Positions 7,954 to 15,847 of a stretch of DNA of 27,274 nt are shown piece by piece. A model generated the notes under the pieces. It saw only the letters and a program-made list of their open reading frames with translations. It did no database searches and had not been told where the DNA came from. A program made the translations under genes and the position numbers. Source of the DNA: an uncultured Roseateles sp. (GTDB lineage: Bacteria; Pseudomonadota; Gammaproteobacteria; Burkholderiales; Burkholderiaceae); contig CAMLKW010000032.1 of NCBI GenBank assembly GCA_946480605.1, positions 1-27,274 on the forward strand, given 5' to 3'. Positions within the stretch are counted from its first letter, which is position 1. Every line of letters begins with the position of its first letter.

Positions 7954-8939
7954 TGTCCGCGCTGCCCGGCAATGATCCCGCTTCCATCCAGGCCGCCGCC
8001 TGGCGCCTGGCGGACGGCGAGCTGCTGGGCCTGCCGACCGAGACGGTCTACGGCCTGGCCGCGCGGGCGGATCGCGACGAGGCGGTCGCCAAGATCTTTG
8101 CCGCCAAGGGTCGGCCCAGCGACCACCCGTTGATCGTGCACGTGCTGGACGCGGCCGGCGCCGAGCCGTTCGCCGACCATCTGCCCGCCACAGCCCGTCG
8201 GCTGATGGAGGCTTTCTGGCCCGGCCCGCTGACCGTCATCGTGCCGCGCGCCGCCGGTGTGGCCGAGGCCGCTGCCGGCCGCCAGGCGACGGTGGCGCTG
8301 CGCTCGCCGGCCCACCCGGTCGCCCGCGCGGTGCTGGCCGCGGCGCGCGTGCTGGGCGTGCAGGGCGTGGCGGCGCCCAGCGCCAACCGCTTCGGCCGCG
8401 TCAGCCCGACGCTGGCGCGCCATGTGGTGGAGGAGTTCGGCCCCGGCCTGATGGTGCTGGACGGCGGCGCCTGCGAGGTGGGCATCGAGTCCAGCATCGT
8501 GGACTGCAGCCGCGAGCGGCCGGCACTGCTGCGCCCTGGCCTGCTGAGCCGCGCGCGCATCGAGGCCGTGCTGGGCCAGCCGCTGGCCGAGCCCGATGCC
8601 GCGGCGCCCAAGGCCTCGGGCACGCTGGCTGCCCACTACGCGCCCAGCGCCCGCGTGCGGCTGCTGGATGCCGATGCGCTGGCTTTACGTTGGGCAACCG
8701 CCTCGGCCAGCGGGGGGCTGGAAGGGGTGGCGGTATATTCACGCGCCCGGCTGCCGGCCTGGCGCTGGCAGCCCCAGCCGGCCGAGCCGGCGGCGGCGGC
8801 CCACGAGTTGTTCGCGGTGCTGCGCCAGTTGGACGCGGCCGGCGCCCGGGAGATCTGGGTCGAGGCGCCACCGCGCGACTCCGCCTGGGATGGCGTGCGG
8901 GACCGGCTCAGCCGGGCTGCCGCCGCCTTCACCGATTGA
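7953..8939 (+). CDS. tsaC: L-threonylcarbamoyladenylate synthase (Sua5/TsaC, two-domain form)
   Basis: 328 residues. The enzyme makes threonylcarbamoyl-AMP from Thr, bicarbonate and ATP, the first step of t6A37 tRNA modification. The YrdC domain (about 10-200) shows LPTETVYGLA, the KGRPSDHPL loop and PSANRFGRVSPT, i.e. the KxR/SxN residues that bind the nucleotide. A C-terminal Sua5 domain (about 220-328) follows, joined by the SGTLAAHYAP linker typical of Sua5-type proteins, which explains the length compared with short TsaC (about 190 aa). The ATG overlaps the purK stop by one base. The family name sua5 would fit equally well. Confidence 0.92.
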   Translation: MSALPGNDPASIQAAAWRLADGELLGLPTETVYGLAARADRDEAVAKIFAAKGRPSDHPLIVHVLDAAGAEPFADHLPATARRLMEAFWPGPLTVIVPRAAGVAEAAAGRQATVALRSPAHPVARAVLAAARVLGVQGVAAPSANRFGRVSPTLARHVVEEFGPGLMVLDGGACEVGIESSIVDCSRERPALLRPGLLSRARIEAVLGQPLAEPDAAAPKASGTLAAHYAPSARVRLLDADALALRWATASASGGLEGVAVYSRARLPAWRWQPQPAEPAAAAHELFAVLRQLDAAGAREIWVEAPPRDSAWDGVRDRLSRAAAAFTD

Positions 8940-8967
8940 ATTTGTCCCTGTTCCTGAGTTGATCGTC

Positions 8968-9918
8968 ATGCAACGTGTTGTCTCCAAGAATCTGAAGCGC
9001 GGACTGGCCGCGCTGGCGGCTGCGGCGCTGATGGCCGGCTGTGGCGGCGGGGGCACCGCGCAGATCGAACCCTTTGCGCCCACCCGCATCATTGCCTTCG
9101 GCGACGAGAGCGGCGCGGTGCTGCAGAGTGGCAAGCGCTACGGCATCAACGGCCTGGATGGCAATACGCTGCAGGTGGACTGCCGCCTGAACCCGACCTG
9201 GACCCAGGTGCTGGCCAGCGGCTTCGGTTTCGTCTTCCCGCAGTGCAACACCGACTTCGTCGCGCTGCCGCAGGGCATCATGTATGCGGCCGCCGGCGTC
9301 AAGGTGGCCGACGTGCGCGACAAGATCGACCAGCACCTGTCCAACGACCGTTTCGGCCCGCGCGACCTGGTGTCCATCATGGTCGGCGTGAACGACATCC
9401 TGGAGCTGTACCTGGAGTTCCCGCGGCAGAGCAAGGATTCGCTGATCAACGAGGCCAAGGCCCGCGGCAAGCTGCTGGCCCAGCAGGCCAACCGCATCGC
9501 CAACGCCAACGGCCGCGTGCTGATCGCGACCATCTTCGACGTGGGCCTGACCCCCTTCGGCCAGCGCGAGCGACAGCAGCAGACCGATATCGACCGCGCC
9601 GCCTTCCTGGACGAGTTGAGCAGTGCGTTCAACATCTCCATGCGGCTGAACCTGCTGAACGATGGCCGGCTGATCGGCCTGGTGCTGGTCGACGAGACCA
9701 TCCAGCAGATCGCGCGCTTCCCCTTCGCGTTCGGCTACACGGACGTGACGCAGGCCGCCTGCCGCACGGACATCGCACCGCAGGACTGCACCACCAGCAC
9801 CGTGCAGGCCGATGCCACCTCGCAGTGGCTGTGGGCCGGCGACACCTTGCTGGGCCCGACGGCGCAGCAGCAGGTGGGCGCGCTGGCGCTGACCCGCGCT
9901 CGCAACAACCCGTTCTAA
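8968..9918 (+). CDS. SGNH/GDSL-hydrolase-like lipoprotein with degenerate active site
   Basis: 316 residues. The signal sequence has the lipobox LMAGC (Cys25) followed by Gly-rich residues, so it is a lipoprotein. The fold is recognisable as SGNH: block I AFGDES (Gly45-Asp46-Glu47-Ser48), block III GVND (140-143), then IFDVGLTPFG and a C-terminal LALTRARNNPF. Two hallmark features are off: Ser is displaced by one residue (GDES, not GDS), and the terminal block reads WAGDTLLGP (289-297), where relatives I recall have W-A-D-D-x-H-L, so the catalytic His is Leu and the Asp position is Gly. It may be inactive or use other residues. Start ATG 8968 lies 28 nt after tsaC; the SD is weak. Convergent with fadD (22-bp gap). 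Confidence 0.8.
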   Translation: MQRVVSKNLKRGLAALAAAALMAGCGGGGTAQIEPFAPTRIIAFGDESGAVLQSGKRYGINGLDGNTLQVDCRLNPTWTQVLASGFGFVFPQCNTDFVALPQGIMYAAAGVKVADVRDKIDQHLSNDRFGPRDLVSIMVGVNDILELYLEFPRQSKDSLINEAKARGKLLAQQANRIANANGRVLIATIFDVGLTPFGQRERQQQTDIDRAAFLDELSSAFNISMRLNLLNDGRLIGLVLVDETIQQIARFPFAFGYTDVTQAACRTDIAPQDCTTSTVQADATSQWLWAGDTLLGPTAQQQVGALALTRARNNPF

Positions 9919-9940
9919 GCCCGCCCGCGCGCGGCTGCCG

Positions 9941-11683
9941 TCAGGCGGTCGTCGTGCGCAGTTCGCGGCGCAGGATCTTGCCGACGTTGCTCTTGGGCAA
10001 CTCGTCGCGGAACTCGATGAACTTGGGCCGCTTGTAGGCCGTCATCTGCCCGGCACAGTAGCTGGCCAGGTCTTCCTCGGCCAGCGCCGGGTCGCTCTTG
10101 ACGACGAACAGCTTGACCGCCTCGCCGGACTTGGCGTCCGGCACGCCGATGGCGGCGCACTCCAGCACGCCGGGGTAGAGGTTGACGACCTGCTCGATCT
10201 CGGTCGGGTAGACGTTGAAGCCGCTGACCAGGATCATGTCCTTCTTGCGGTCGACGATGCGCACGTAGCCGCGCTCGTCCATGATGCCGATGTCGCCGCT
10301 CTTGAAGAAGCCGTCGGCGGTCATGACGTTGGCGGTCTCGTCGGGGCGCTTCCAGTAGCCGGCCATGACCTGCGGGCCGCGGATGCAGATCTCGCCACGC
10401 TCGCCCAGGGCCACGTCGCGGCCGTCGTCGTCGCGGATGGCGATCTCGGTGGACGAGATGGGCAGGCCGATGCTGCCGCTGAAGATGCGCTGGTCCAGCG
10501 GGTTGATGGTGGCGGCCGGCGAGGTCTCGGACAGGCCGTAGCCCTCCACGACCGGGCAGCCGGTGACCTTCAGCCACTTCTCGGCCGTGGCCTGCTGCAC
10601 GGCCATGCCGCCGCCGTTGGAGATGACCAGCTCGGAGAAGTCCAGCCGCGAGAAGCCGGGTTCGTTGGCCAGCGCGTTGAACAGCGTGTTGACGGCCGGG
10701 AAGATGTGGATGCGGTGGCCGCGCAGCGTGTCGATGAAACCAGGAATGTCGCGCGGGTTGGGCACCAGGATGTTGAGGTGGCCCATCCGCGCGCCCAGCA
10801 TGAAGCAGGCCGTCAGCGCGAAGATGTGGTACAGCGGCAGCGCGCAGACGTTGGTGAACTGCTTGTCACCGCTGGCAAATCCGGGCAGCTTGGACAGCAT
10901 GGGATTGAACCAGGCCTCCACCTGCAGGATGTTGGCGACGATGTTGCGGTGCAGCAGCGTGGCGCCCTTGGACAGGCCGGTCGTGCCGCCGGTGTATTGC
11001 AGGAAGGCGACGTCGTCGGGGCCCAGCTCGGGCTTCTTCAGGTGCAGCCGCTCGCCATGGGCCAGCGCCTCGTTGAAGCGCACCACCGTGCTGCCCTCGC
11101 CGACGGGCAGGCGGAACTCCGGCACCATCTTCTTCAGGTGGCGCACGGCGAAGTTGATCAGCGGGCCTTTCCACCAGCTCAGCAGGTCGCCCATGGAGGC
11201 CAGCACGACGTGCTTCACGTCGGTCTGCGCGAAGACCTCGGCCAGTGTGTGGGCGAAGTTCTCCAGCACGATGATGGCGCGCGCGCCCGAGTCCTTGAGC
11301 TGGTGTTCCAGCTCGCGCGGCGTGTACAGCGGGTTCACGTTGACGACCACGAAGCCCGCGCGCAGCACGGCCGCGATGGCCACCGGGTACTGCAGCAGGT
11401 TGGGCATCATGAGGGCCACGCGGTCGCCCTGCTTCAGCCCCTGGGCCTGCAGCCAGGCGCCCAAATGCTGCGACAGCGCGTCGATCTGCGCAAAGCGCAT
11501 GCGCTGGCCCATGCAGATGGCCGCATCGCGTTGCGCATGCTGGCGGAAGGCCTCGTTCAGCAGGTCGACCAGCGAGCGGTAGACGCCGGTGTCGATCTGC
11601 GCGGGCACGCCTGCGGGGTAACTGGCCAGCCAGGGCTTGGTGCGGGATGTCACTTCGGGGACGTCGGCAAGGACGGCGGTCAT
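9941..11683 (-). CDS. fadD: Long-chain fatty acid-CoA ligase (FadD family)
   Basis: 580 residues, AMP-forming acyl-CoA synthetase that activates fatty acids to acyl-CoA for beta-oxidation or lipid use. Motifs: P-loop YTGGTTGLSKGA, the GYGLSETSP motif, SGDIG with the adenylate-binding Asp, DRKKDMILVSGFNVYP (hinge and FACS signature), and the C-terminal catalytic Lys in the SNVGKILRREL segment. The length and the opening KPWLASYPAGVPAQI fit bacterial FadD. ATG 11683 is preceded by GAAGAGG about 8 nt upstream. The gene above it ends 54 bp upstream on the same strand, so the two may be co-transcribed. Confidence 0.92.
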   Translation of the reverse strand: MTAVLADVPEVTSRTKPWLASYPAGVPAQIDTGVYRSLVDLLNEAFRQHAQRDAAICMGQRMRFAQIDALSQHLGAWLQAQGLKQGDRVALMMPNLLQYPVAIAAVLRAGFVVVNVNPLYTPRELEHQLKDSGARAIIVLENFAHTLAEVFAQTDVKHVVLASMGDLLSWWKGPLINFAVRHLKKMVPEFRLPVGEGSTVVRFNEALAHGERLHLKKPELGPDDVAFLQYTGGTTGLSKGATLLHRNIVANILQVEAWFNPMLSKLPGFASGDKQFTNVCALPLYHIFALTACFMLGARMGHLNILVPNPRDIPGFIDTLRGHRIHIFPAVNTLFNALANEPGFSRLDFSELVISNGGGMAVQQATAEKWLKVTGCPVVEGYGLSETSPAATINPLDQRIFSGSIGLPISSTEIAIRDDDGRDVALGERGEICIRGPQVMAGYWKRPDETANVMTADGFFKSGDIGIMDERGYVRIVDRKKDMILVSGFNVYPTEIEQVVNLYPGVLECAAIGVPDAKSGEAVKLFVVKSDPALAEEDLASYCAGQMTAYKRPKFIEFRDELPKSNVGKILRRELRTTTA

Positions 11684-11737
11684 CGGCAGGCCTCTTCGCG
11701 TGAAGGCAAAGATGGTCGTGGCGGGTTGCGGCGCAGA

Positions 11738-12439
11738 CTAGGGGAGTTGCCCTAGGACCAAGGGATTTGCCTGAAACAAATCGTCCGCCAATGTGCTCTC
11801 GCGGTGTCGCACAGTGGACAGGAACTCGCCCGCGCCACGCATCTCGCGGAAGGTGTCGAAGCCGCTTTCGAGGAAGGTCTGCAGCGCGCCCAGGCCGGCC
11901 ATCTGTGCCGGGCCGCGCATGAGCTTCAGCGACTGACGCAGCAGCGGCTTGCGCGTCAATCTGTCCAAGGACTCGCCCACCGCCATCGTCAGGTCGATCT
12001 GCTGCTGGCGCGCCACCGGCTCACCGCAGGCACGCCAGGCGATGGCGTACTCGCGGGCCGTGACCTCGGGCGACGGCAGGTGCTCGCCCATGCGCGTGTC
12101 CAGCCGCTCGGACAGCGCGTGCAGTTGCGCGAGCTTGGCCACGGTGTCGACGACCTCGGCGGGAAACAGCCGCGTCAGTGTCGGGATCACGCGGGCGAAC
12201 TGGGCGTCGCGCTGGCGGTAGTCGCCGGGGCCGTACAGCTCGTGCAGGAAGAAGCGCGTGGCGGCCGCATAGCGTGGCGTGGCCAGCAGGTCGGCGTAGG
12301 TGTGGGCGAAGCGGCGCTGCTGGTAGCTCTTGAGCGCCTGGACGCGCGCGGCCAGCTCGGGCTCGGCCGCACGGCGTTCGCGTTCGGCATCGACCTGGCG
12401 CAGCGGGGCCAGCAGGGATTCGGCGCTCAGTGGGTCCAT
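11738..12439 (-). CDS. FFLEELY-motif-like conserved protein
   Basis: 233 residues, helical, no signal peptide or membrane span. Contains RFFLHELYGPGDYRQRDAQFARVIPTLTRLFP (about 60-91, here with a His instead of the Glu of FFLEELY), which matches the conserved FFLEELY-motif proteins of beta- and gammaproteobacteria; their function is unknown. It lies 54 bp upstream of fadD on the same strand and 35 bp from a divergent alpha/beta hydrolase, so a link to lipid metabolism is possible but only by position. The ATG at 12439 has no close SD. Confidence 0.8.
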   Translation of the reverse strand: MDPLSAESLLAPLRQVDAERERRAAEPELAARVQALKSYQQRRFAHTYADLLATPRYAAATRFFLHELYGPGDYRQRDAQFARVIPTLTRLFPAEVVDTVAKLAQLHALSERLDTRMGEHLPSPEVTAREYAIAWRACGEPVARQQQIDLTMAVGESLDRLTRKPLLRQSLKLMRGPAQMAGLGALQTFLESGFDTFREMRGAGEFLSTVRHRESTLADDLFQANPLVLGQLP

Positions 12440-12462
12440 GGGTCGCGCCGATTCTGCCTTCC

Positions 12463-12468
12463 TACACT
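12463..12468 (+). promoter_or_regulatory. Candidate -10 box directly before an ATG
   Basis: TACACT in the 35-bp gap between divergent genes, ending 6 nt before the ATG at 12475. With no SD present, this spacing would place the transcription start at or near the A of the ATG. No clear -35. Confidence 0.3.
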
Positions 12469-12474
12469 GGCGCG

Positions 12475-13356
12475 ATGAATGCGCGACTGCAAAGGATCTG
12501 GGTGTTGATCAGGCTGGTGCTGGCGCTGGGCGTCGGCTGGCGTTTTGGCTGGGCCTGGGGCGTGCTGACGCTGGCGCTGCACGCGGCGGTGCTGGCCGGA
12601 GGCTTCGTGCAGCTGCGCTGGGTGAACCGGCCGGCGCCGGGCTGGGGCCAGCTCTTGCGCGCCTGGGCCGGCGAGGTGGCCGCCAGCGAGCTGGCGTTCT
12701 CGTGGCGCCAGCCGTGGCGCGAATGGGCCGAGCCCGACCACCTGCCTGCCGGGGCGACGCTTGGCGTGCTGCTGGTGCATGGCTTCGCATGCAACCGCGG
12801 GCGCTGGACCGGCTGGATGAGGAGGCTGCGCGCACAGGGCGTGGCTTTCGTCGCGCCGACGCTGGAGCCGGCCTTCGGCAGCATCGACGATTACGCCGAT
12901 GAGATCGAGGCCGGCGTGCAGCAGCTCAAGGCGCTCACCGGTCGCATGCCGGTGCTGTGCGCGCACAGCATGGGCGGGCTGGCGCTGCGGGCCTGGTGGC
13001 GGCGGCACGGCCGCGCGCATGAGGTGCCGCGAGCCATCACGCTGGGGTCGCCCCACCAAGGCACGCGCATGGCGGCGCTCGGCCTGGGCGCGAATGCGGC
13101 CCAGATGCGCCGCGGCAGCGCTTGGCTGGCAGCGCTGCCGGGCCTGCCGGATGTCGACTGCTTCTGGACGCCCTGCGACCAGGTGGTCAATCCGGCGGCC
13201 ACCGCCATCCAGGCCGAAGGGCGCGCCCACCGGGTGGATGCGGTGGGGCATATGGGCCTGGTGCACTCCGACGCCGCCTGGCAGCAGTTGCAGGCCGCGC
13301 TGCGCGACCTGGCACCCGTCAGTCCGGTTCTGCCAGGAAGCGCGCCAGCGACGTGA
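12475..13356 (+). CDS. Membrane-anchored alpha/beta hydrolase (lipase-like)
   Basis: 293 residues. Two hydrophobic segments at the N-terminus (about 8-25 and 28-45) suggest membrane anchoring. The alpha/beta-hydrolase core starts at LLVHGFACNRGRW (oxyanion region, His102-Gly103), with the nucleophile elbow AHSMGG (Ser165), Asp235 in CDQVVNP and His259 in GHMGLVHS, a complete triad. The SPHQGT motif after the nucleophile resembles triacylglycerol lipases of the PGAP1/LipA-like group. ATG 12475 is chosen because a longer start (12430) would overlap the divergent gene; no SD is seen. The 3' end overlaps the next gene (opposite strand) by 38 bp. Substrate unknown, probably an ester. Confidence 0.85.
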   Translation: MNARLQRIWVLIRLVLALGVGWRFGWAWGVLTLALHAAVLAGGFVQLRWVNRPAPGWGQLLRAWAGEVAASELAFSWRQPWREWAEPDHLPAGATLGVLLVHGFACNRGRWTGWMRRLRAQGVAFVAPTLEPAFGSIDDYADEIEAGVQQLKALTGRMPVLCAHSMGGLALRAWWRRHGRAHEVPRAITLGSPHQGTRMAALGLGANAAQMRRGSAWLAALPGLPDVDCFWTPCDQVVNPAATAIQAEGRAHRVDAVGHMGLVHSDAAWQQLQAALRDLAPVSPVLPGSAPAT

Positions 13357-14251
13357 TGTCGATGGCGCAGTGGCCGCCGTACAGCGGATGCCAGTTGGTC
13401 GTCAGGCCCAGCTGCAGCGCGCGGGCCGCCAGCGCCTGCGTGCCTTCGAAGTTGCCATAACGGTCATACAGACCGCAAGACAGATAAAGCGCGGGCCGAC
13501 GAGGGGCGCGGGCCAAGTTCTCGATCAAGGCCAGCGGCGACACCCGGGCCCATTCGGCGTCGTCGGCCACATGCTGGCGCGCCAGCCACCACACGCCGAA
13601 GGCGATCTTGGGGTCGGCGCCAGTGCGCTGCAGGGCCGCACGCAGTGTGCCCAGGCTGGCAAACGGCGAGTCTGTGTAGACCCCCGGGCACAGCGCGGCG
13701 ACCTTGTCGAAGAGACCCGGCTGGCTCAAGCCGAGCACCAGCACGTTCAGGCCGCCCATGGACTCGCCAACCAGCATGCGCCGCCGGGGCGCGCCCAGTT
13801 GGGTGTCGAGCCGGGCTTCCAGCTGCGCCATCTGCGGCCCGATGCGGTCCAGCAGGCCGCTGCGCGGCGCCCTTCCGCTCGGCGTCAGCAGCCATTCGGG
13901 CCCGTAGGACAGCGTCACGACCGTGGGTGCCGGCAGGCCCAGGCGCTGCCATTCGCCCTGGACCTGGGCAGTGAAGTAGGTCGGGTCGTTCCAGGCCTCG
14001 GCATCCAGCCCGCGGCCATGCAGGTGGTAGACACGATCGGGGGCGCTCGGGCCCGTGGGCTGGTTGATGCAGTAGTGCAACTCGTCCAGCGTGCCGCAGG
14101 TTTGGCGGGCTGGCGCGAAGCTCACGGCCTGCTCGCCCCGCGGCGCGGTGAGCCGGCCCCAGGCGAGTGCCGCCAGCGCAAGGAGCGCCAGCAGGATCAG
14201 CAAGGGCAGCGCCCGGCGGTGCGCCACGCGGCGCAGGTGGTGGAAATTCAT
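13319..14251 (-). CDS. Alpha/beta-hydrolase esterase, signal-anchored
   Basis: 310 residues. One N-terminal hydrophobic helix (about 12-30, LPLLILLALLALAALAW) acts as signal anchor or uncleaved signal, so the enzyme is exported. It is similar to the esterase D-type family: HLHGRGLDAEAW, nucleophile elbow GESMGG (Ser164), an Asp in CGLYDRYGN and the His294 in GGHCAID. Cys pairs (TCGTLDELHYC) suggest a periplasmic disulfide. Start ATG 14251 has AGAGGA 7 nt upstream; the extra upstream in-frame codons to 14422 look non-coding. It overlaps the convergent lipase-like gene by 38 bp although the two proteins are not close relatives. Confidence 0.83.
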   Translation of the reverse strand: MNFHHLRRVAHRRALPLLILLALLALAALAWGRLTAPRGEQAVSFAPARQTCGTLDELHYCINQPTGPSAPDRVYHLHGRGLDAEAWNDPTYFTAQVQGEWQRLGLPAPTVVTLSYGPEWLLTPSGRAPRSGLLDRIGPQMAQLEARLDTQLGAPRRRMLVGESMGGLNVLVLGLSQPGLFDKVAALCPGVYTDSPFASLGTLRAALQRTGADPKIAFGVWWLARQHVADDAEWARVSPLALIENLARAPRRPALYLSCGLYDRYGNFEGTQALAARALQLGLTTNWHPLYGGHCAIDITSLARFLAEPD

Positions 14252-14330
14252 CGGGAATCCTCTTGAAGTGCAGGCGCTTTCGGCCATGCGGCAGCTCACC
14301 GCGGGTGCGGTGCGGCAGGTGAAGGGGAGG

Positions 14331-15452
14331 TCAGGCCAGGCGGGCGCGGGGTAGCGGGGGCGCGTCCCGGGCGGGCGTCCGGTCGACGGGCGCGTATGGC
14401 TGTCGGGACGCCGTGTCGCCATCGGTGGGCAGCATCGTCAGGCTCAGCACATAGCCGACGATGAAGCTGCCGCCGAAGCCCAGCACCGGCGCCGGCAGCC
14501 AGCCTGGCAGGGCCAGCATCAGCAGGGCGGCCCAGGCCAGGCCGTGCTCGCGGGCGCGGCGGTGCAGCAGGCCGGGCAGCAGCAGCGTGAGCCAGGCCGC
14601 CGTCATCAGCGCGCCCAGCGCCGGGCCTTGCGTGAAGGCCAGTTGCAGCACCTCGTCGACAAAGGGGCTGGGGGGCGGCGCCGTCCAGCGTGCCAGGGCG
14701 CCTCGTGCCAGGGTGAGCGCCAGCAGGGCCAGCAGCACCTGGCTGCCCGACCGGGCCCGCAACGCGCGCGCCGCCAGGAGCGCCGTGGTGATGGCCAGCA
14801 GTGGTGCCTGGGCGAGGGCGGCGAGGGCGGCCAGCCCCATCGCCAGCCCCGCGACCTGCAGCATGCGGGAGCCCAGCGGCACGGATGTCGTCCGTTCCAC
14901 GGGCGCCGACACCGCCCACCATGCCGGGCACAGCAGCCAGGCGGGCTGGACGGGCAGCGGGCCGAGGCGCAGCCAGCCGGCGGCGGCCAGCCCGTCAGGC
15001 CGCGGGGCTGCGGCCCAAAGTAGCACGGCGCCCAGCGCGAACGTGGTGGCCGCGCGCCAACGGGCGTCCTGCTGCAGCCGTGCGCGGGGCAGCAGCCAGA
15101 AGCTGGCCCCGGCCAGCGCGAGCGACAAGCCGTTAACCCAGGCGTAACTGCCCGGGGCGTCGCGTGTGGCCATGAAGGCGCAGCCAAGGCCGACGACGCC
15201 GCAGGTGCAGACCAGGCCCAGGGTGTCCGGCGCGCGCAGACCCGTGCGGACTGAAGCTGCTGCCAACTGCAGGGCCGTCGTGAAGCAGCCCCAGGCGTAG
15301 ATCAGCGCGTCTTGCGCATCGTCGATGGCGTGCACCTCGGCCCGCATGGCGCGTGCCCAGTCCGCTCGGCGCGCGGGCAGCAGCGTCTGGGCCAGGGCCA
15401 TCAGAGCACGGGTCAGGCCGGCGCAGAGCCAGCGCGGCAGGGCGGGCCTCAT
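14331..15452 (-). CDS. Multi-pass membrane protein, PadR partner
   Basis: 373 residues with about 8-10 hydrophobic segments (for example LGLVCTCGVVGLGCAFMA, LSLALAGASFWLLP, AATTFALGAVLLWAAA, and a long stretch MLQVAGLAMGLAALAALAQ). The cytosolic N-terminus has LLPARRADWARAMRAEVHAI-DDAQDALIYAWGC, a short helical motif seen in membrane proteins that are encoded next to PadR regulators. Its ATG overlaps the padR stop by 4 bp (ATGA), so the pair is translationally coupled. No transport motif is visible. It most likely senses or responds to the envelope state, but no function can be assigned. Confidence 0.8.
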   Translation of the reverse strand: MRPALPRWLCAGLTRALMALAQTLLPARRADWARAMRAEVHAIDDAQDALIYAWGCFTTALQLAAASVRTGLRAPDTLGLVCTCGVVGLGCAFMATRDAPGSYAWVNGLSLALAGASFWLLPRARLQQDARWRAATTFALGAVLLWAAAPRPDGLAAAGWLRLGPLPVQPAWLLCPAWWAVSAPVERTTSVPLGSRMLQVAGLAMGLAALAALAQAPLLAITTALLAARALRARSGSQVLLALLALTLARGALARWTAPPPSPFVDEVLQLAFTQGPALGALMTAAWLTLLLPGLLHRRAREHGLAWAALLMLALPGWLPAPVLGFGGSFIVGYVLSLTMLPTDGDTASRQPYAPVDRTPARDAPPLPRARLA

Positions 15453-15787
15453 GCCGGCTCCACGGCATCGGCGTTGTCGTCGGGAGTCGCGCCGGGCAAT
15501 GTGGCGCGCGCCGCCGCTAGCGCGTCGGCCATCGAGTTGACGAGGGCCATGCCGGCCTCGGTCAGCCGGTACACATGCCGGGGCGGGCGGCCGGCGATGG
15601 GCGATTCTTCCCAGCGTGCCTCCAACTGGCCGGCGGCCTCCAGCCGCATCAGCAGCGGGTAGAGAGTGCCCGACTTCAGGCCCGATTGGGCGATGAGGTC
15701 GTAGCCATGCCGCCAGTCAGCACCGGCATCGTCCAGCACGGCCAGGGCCTTGAGAGCCTGGGGAGAGAAAGCGCGGGAGCGTGTCAT
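15449..15787 (-). CDS. PadR-family transcriptional regulator
   Basis: 112 residues, a small winged-helix protein. Contains the PadR hallmark GYDLIAQSGLKSGTLYPLLMRLEAAGQL (about 28-55), then RPPRHVYRLTEAGMAL, the beta-wing. The length is typical of the short PadR group that lacks the extra C-terminal dimer helix. A perfect 30-bp palindrome lies directly upstream of its ATG over the promoter, so it probably represses its own operon, with the membrane gene at 14331-15452 as co-regulated target. The start codon has no SD; the promoter spacing suggests a leaderless mRNA. Signal unknown. Confidence 0.9.
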   Translation of the reverse strand: MTRSRAFSPQALKALAVLDDAGADWRHGYDLIAQSGLKSGTLYPLLMRLEAAGQLEARWEESPIAGRPPRHVYRLTEAGMALVNSMADALAAARATLPGATPDDNADAVEPA

Positions 15788-15788
15788 G

Positions 15789-15818
15789 CCGATAAGTCTA
15801 CATATGTAGACTTATCGG
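15789..15818. promoter_or_regulatory. Perfect 30-bp palindromic operator of padR
   Basis: Half-site CCGATAAGTCTACAT followed directly by its exact reverse complement, with the centre between 15803 and 15804. It ends one base before the padR ATG (15785-15787) and covers the predicted -10 box, spacer and the edge of the -35. A+T-rich against a GC-rich surrounding. Confidence 0.85.
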
Positions 15819-15822
15819 TCAA
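15795..15822 (-). promoter_or_regulatory. Promoter of padR
   Basis: Read on the minus strand: TTGACC (15822-15817), 16-bp spacer, TAGACT (15800-15795), then 7 nt to the ATG. This is a plausible sigma-70 promoter whose transcript would start at or near the A of the start codon, in line with the missing SD. Confidence 0.55.
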
Positions 15823-15847
15823 GAGGGCTTGTGCGGGCCTGATGCTC

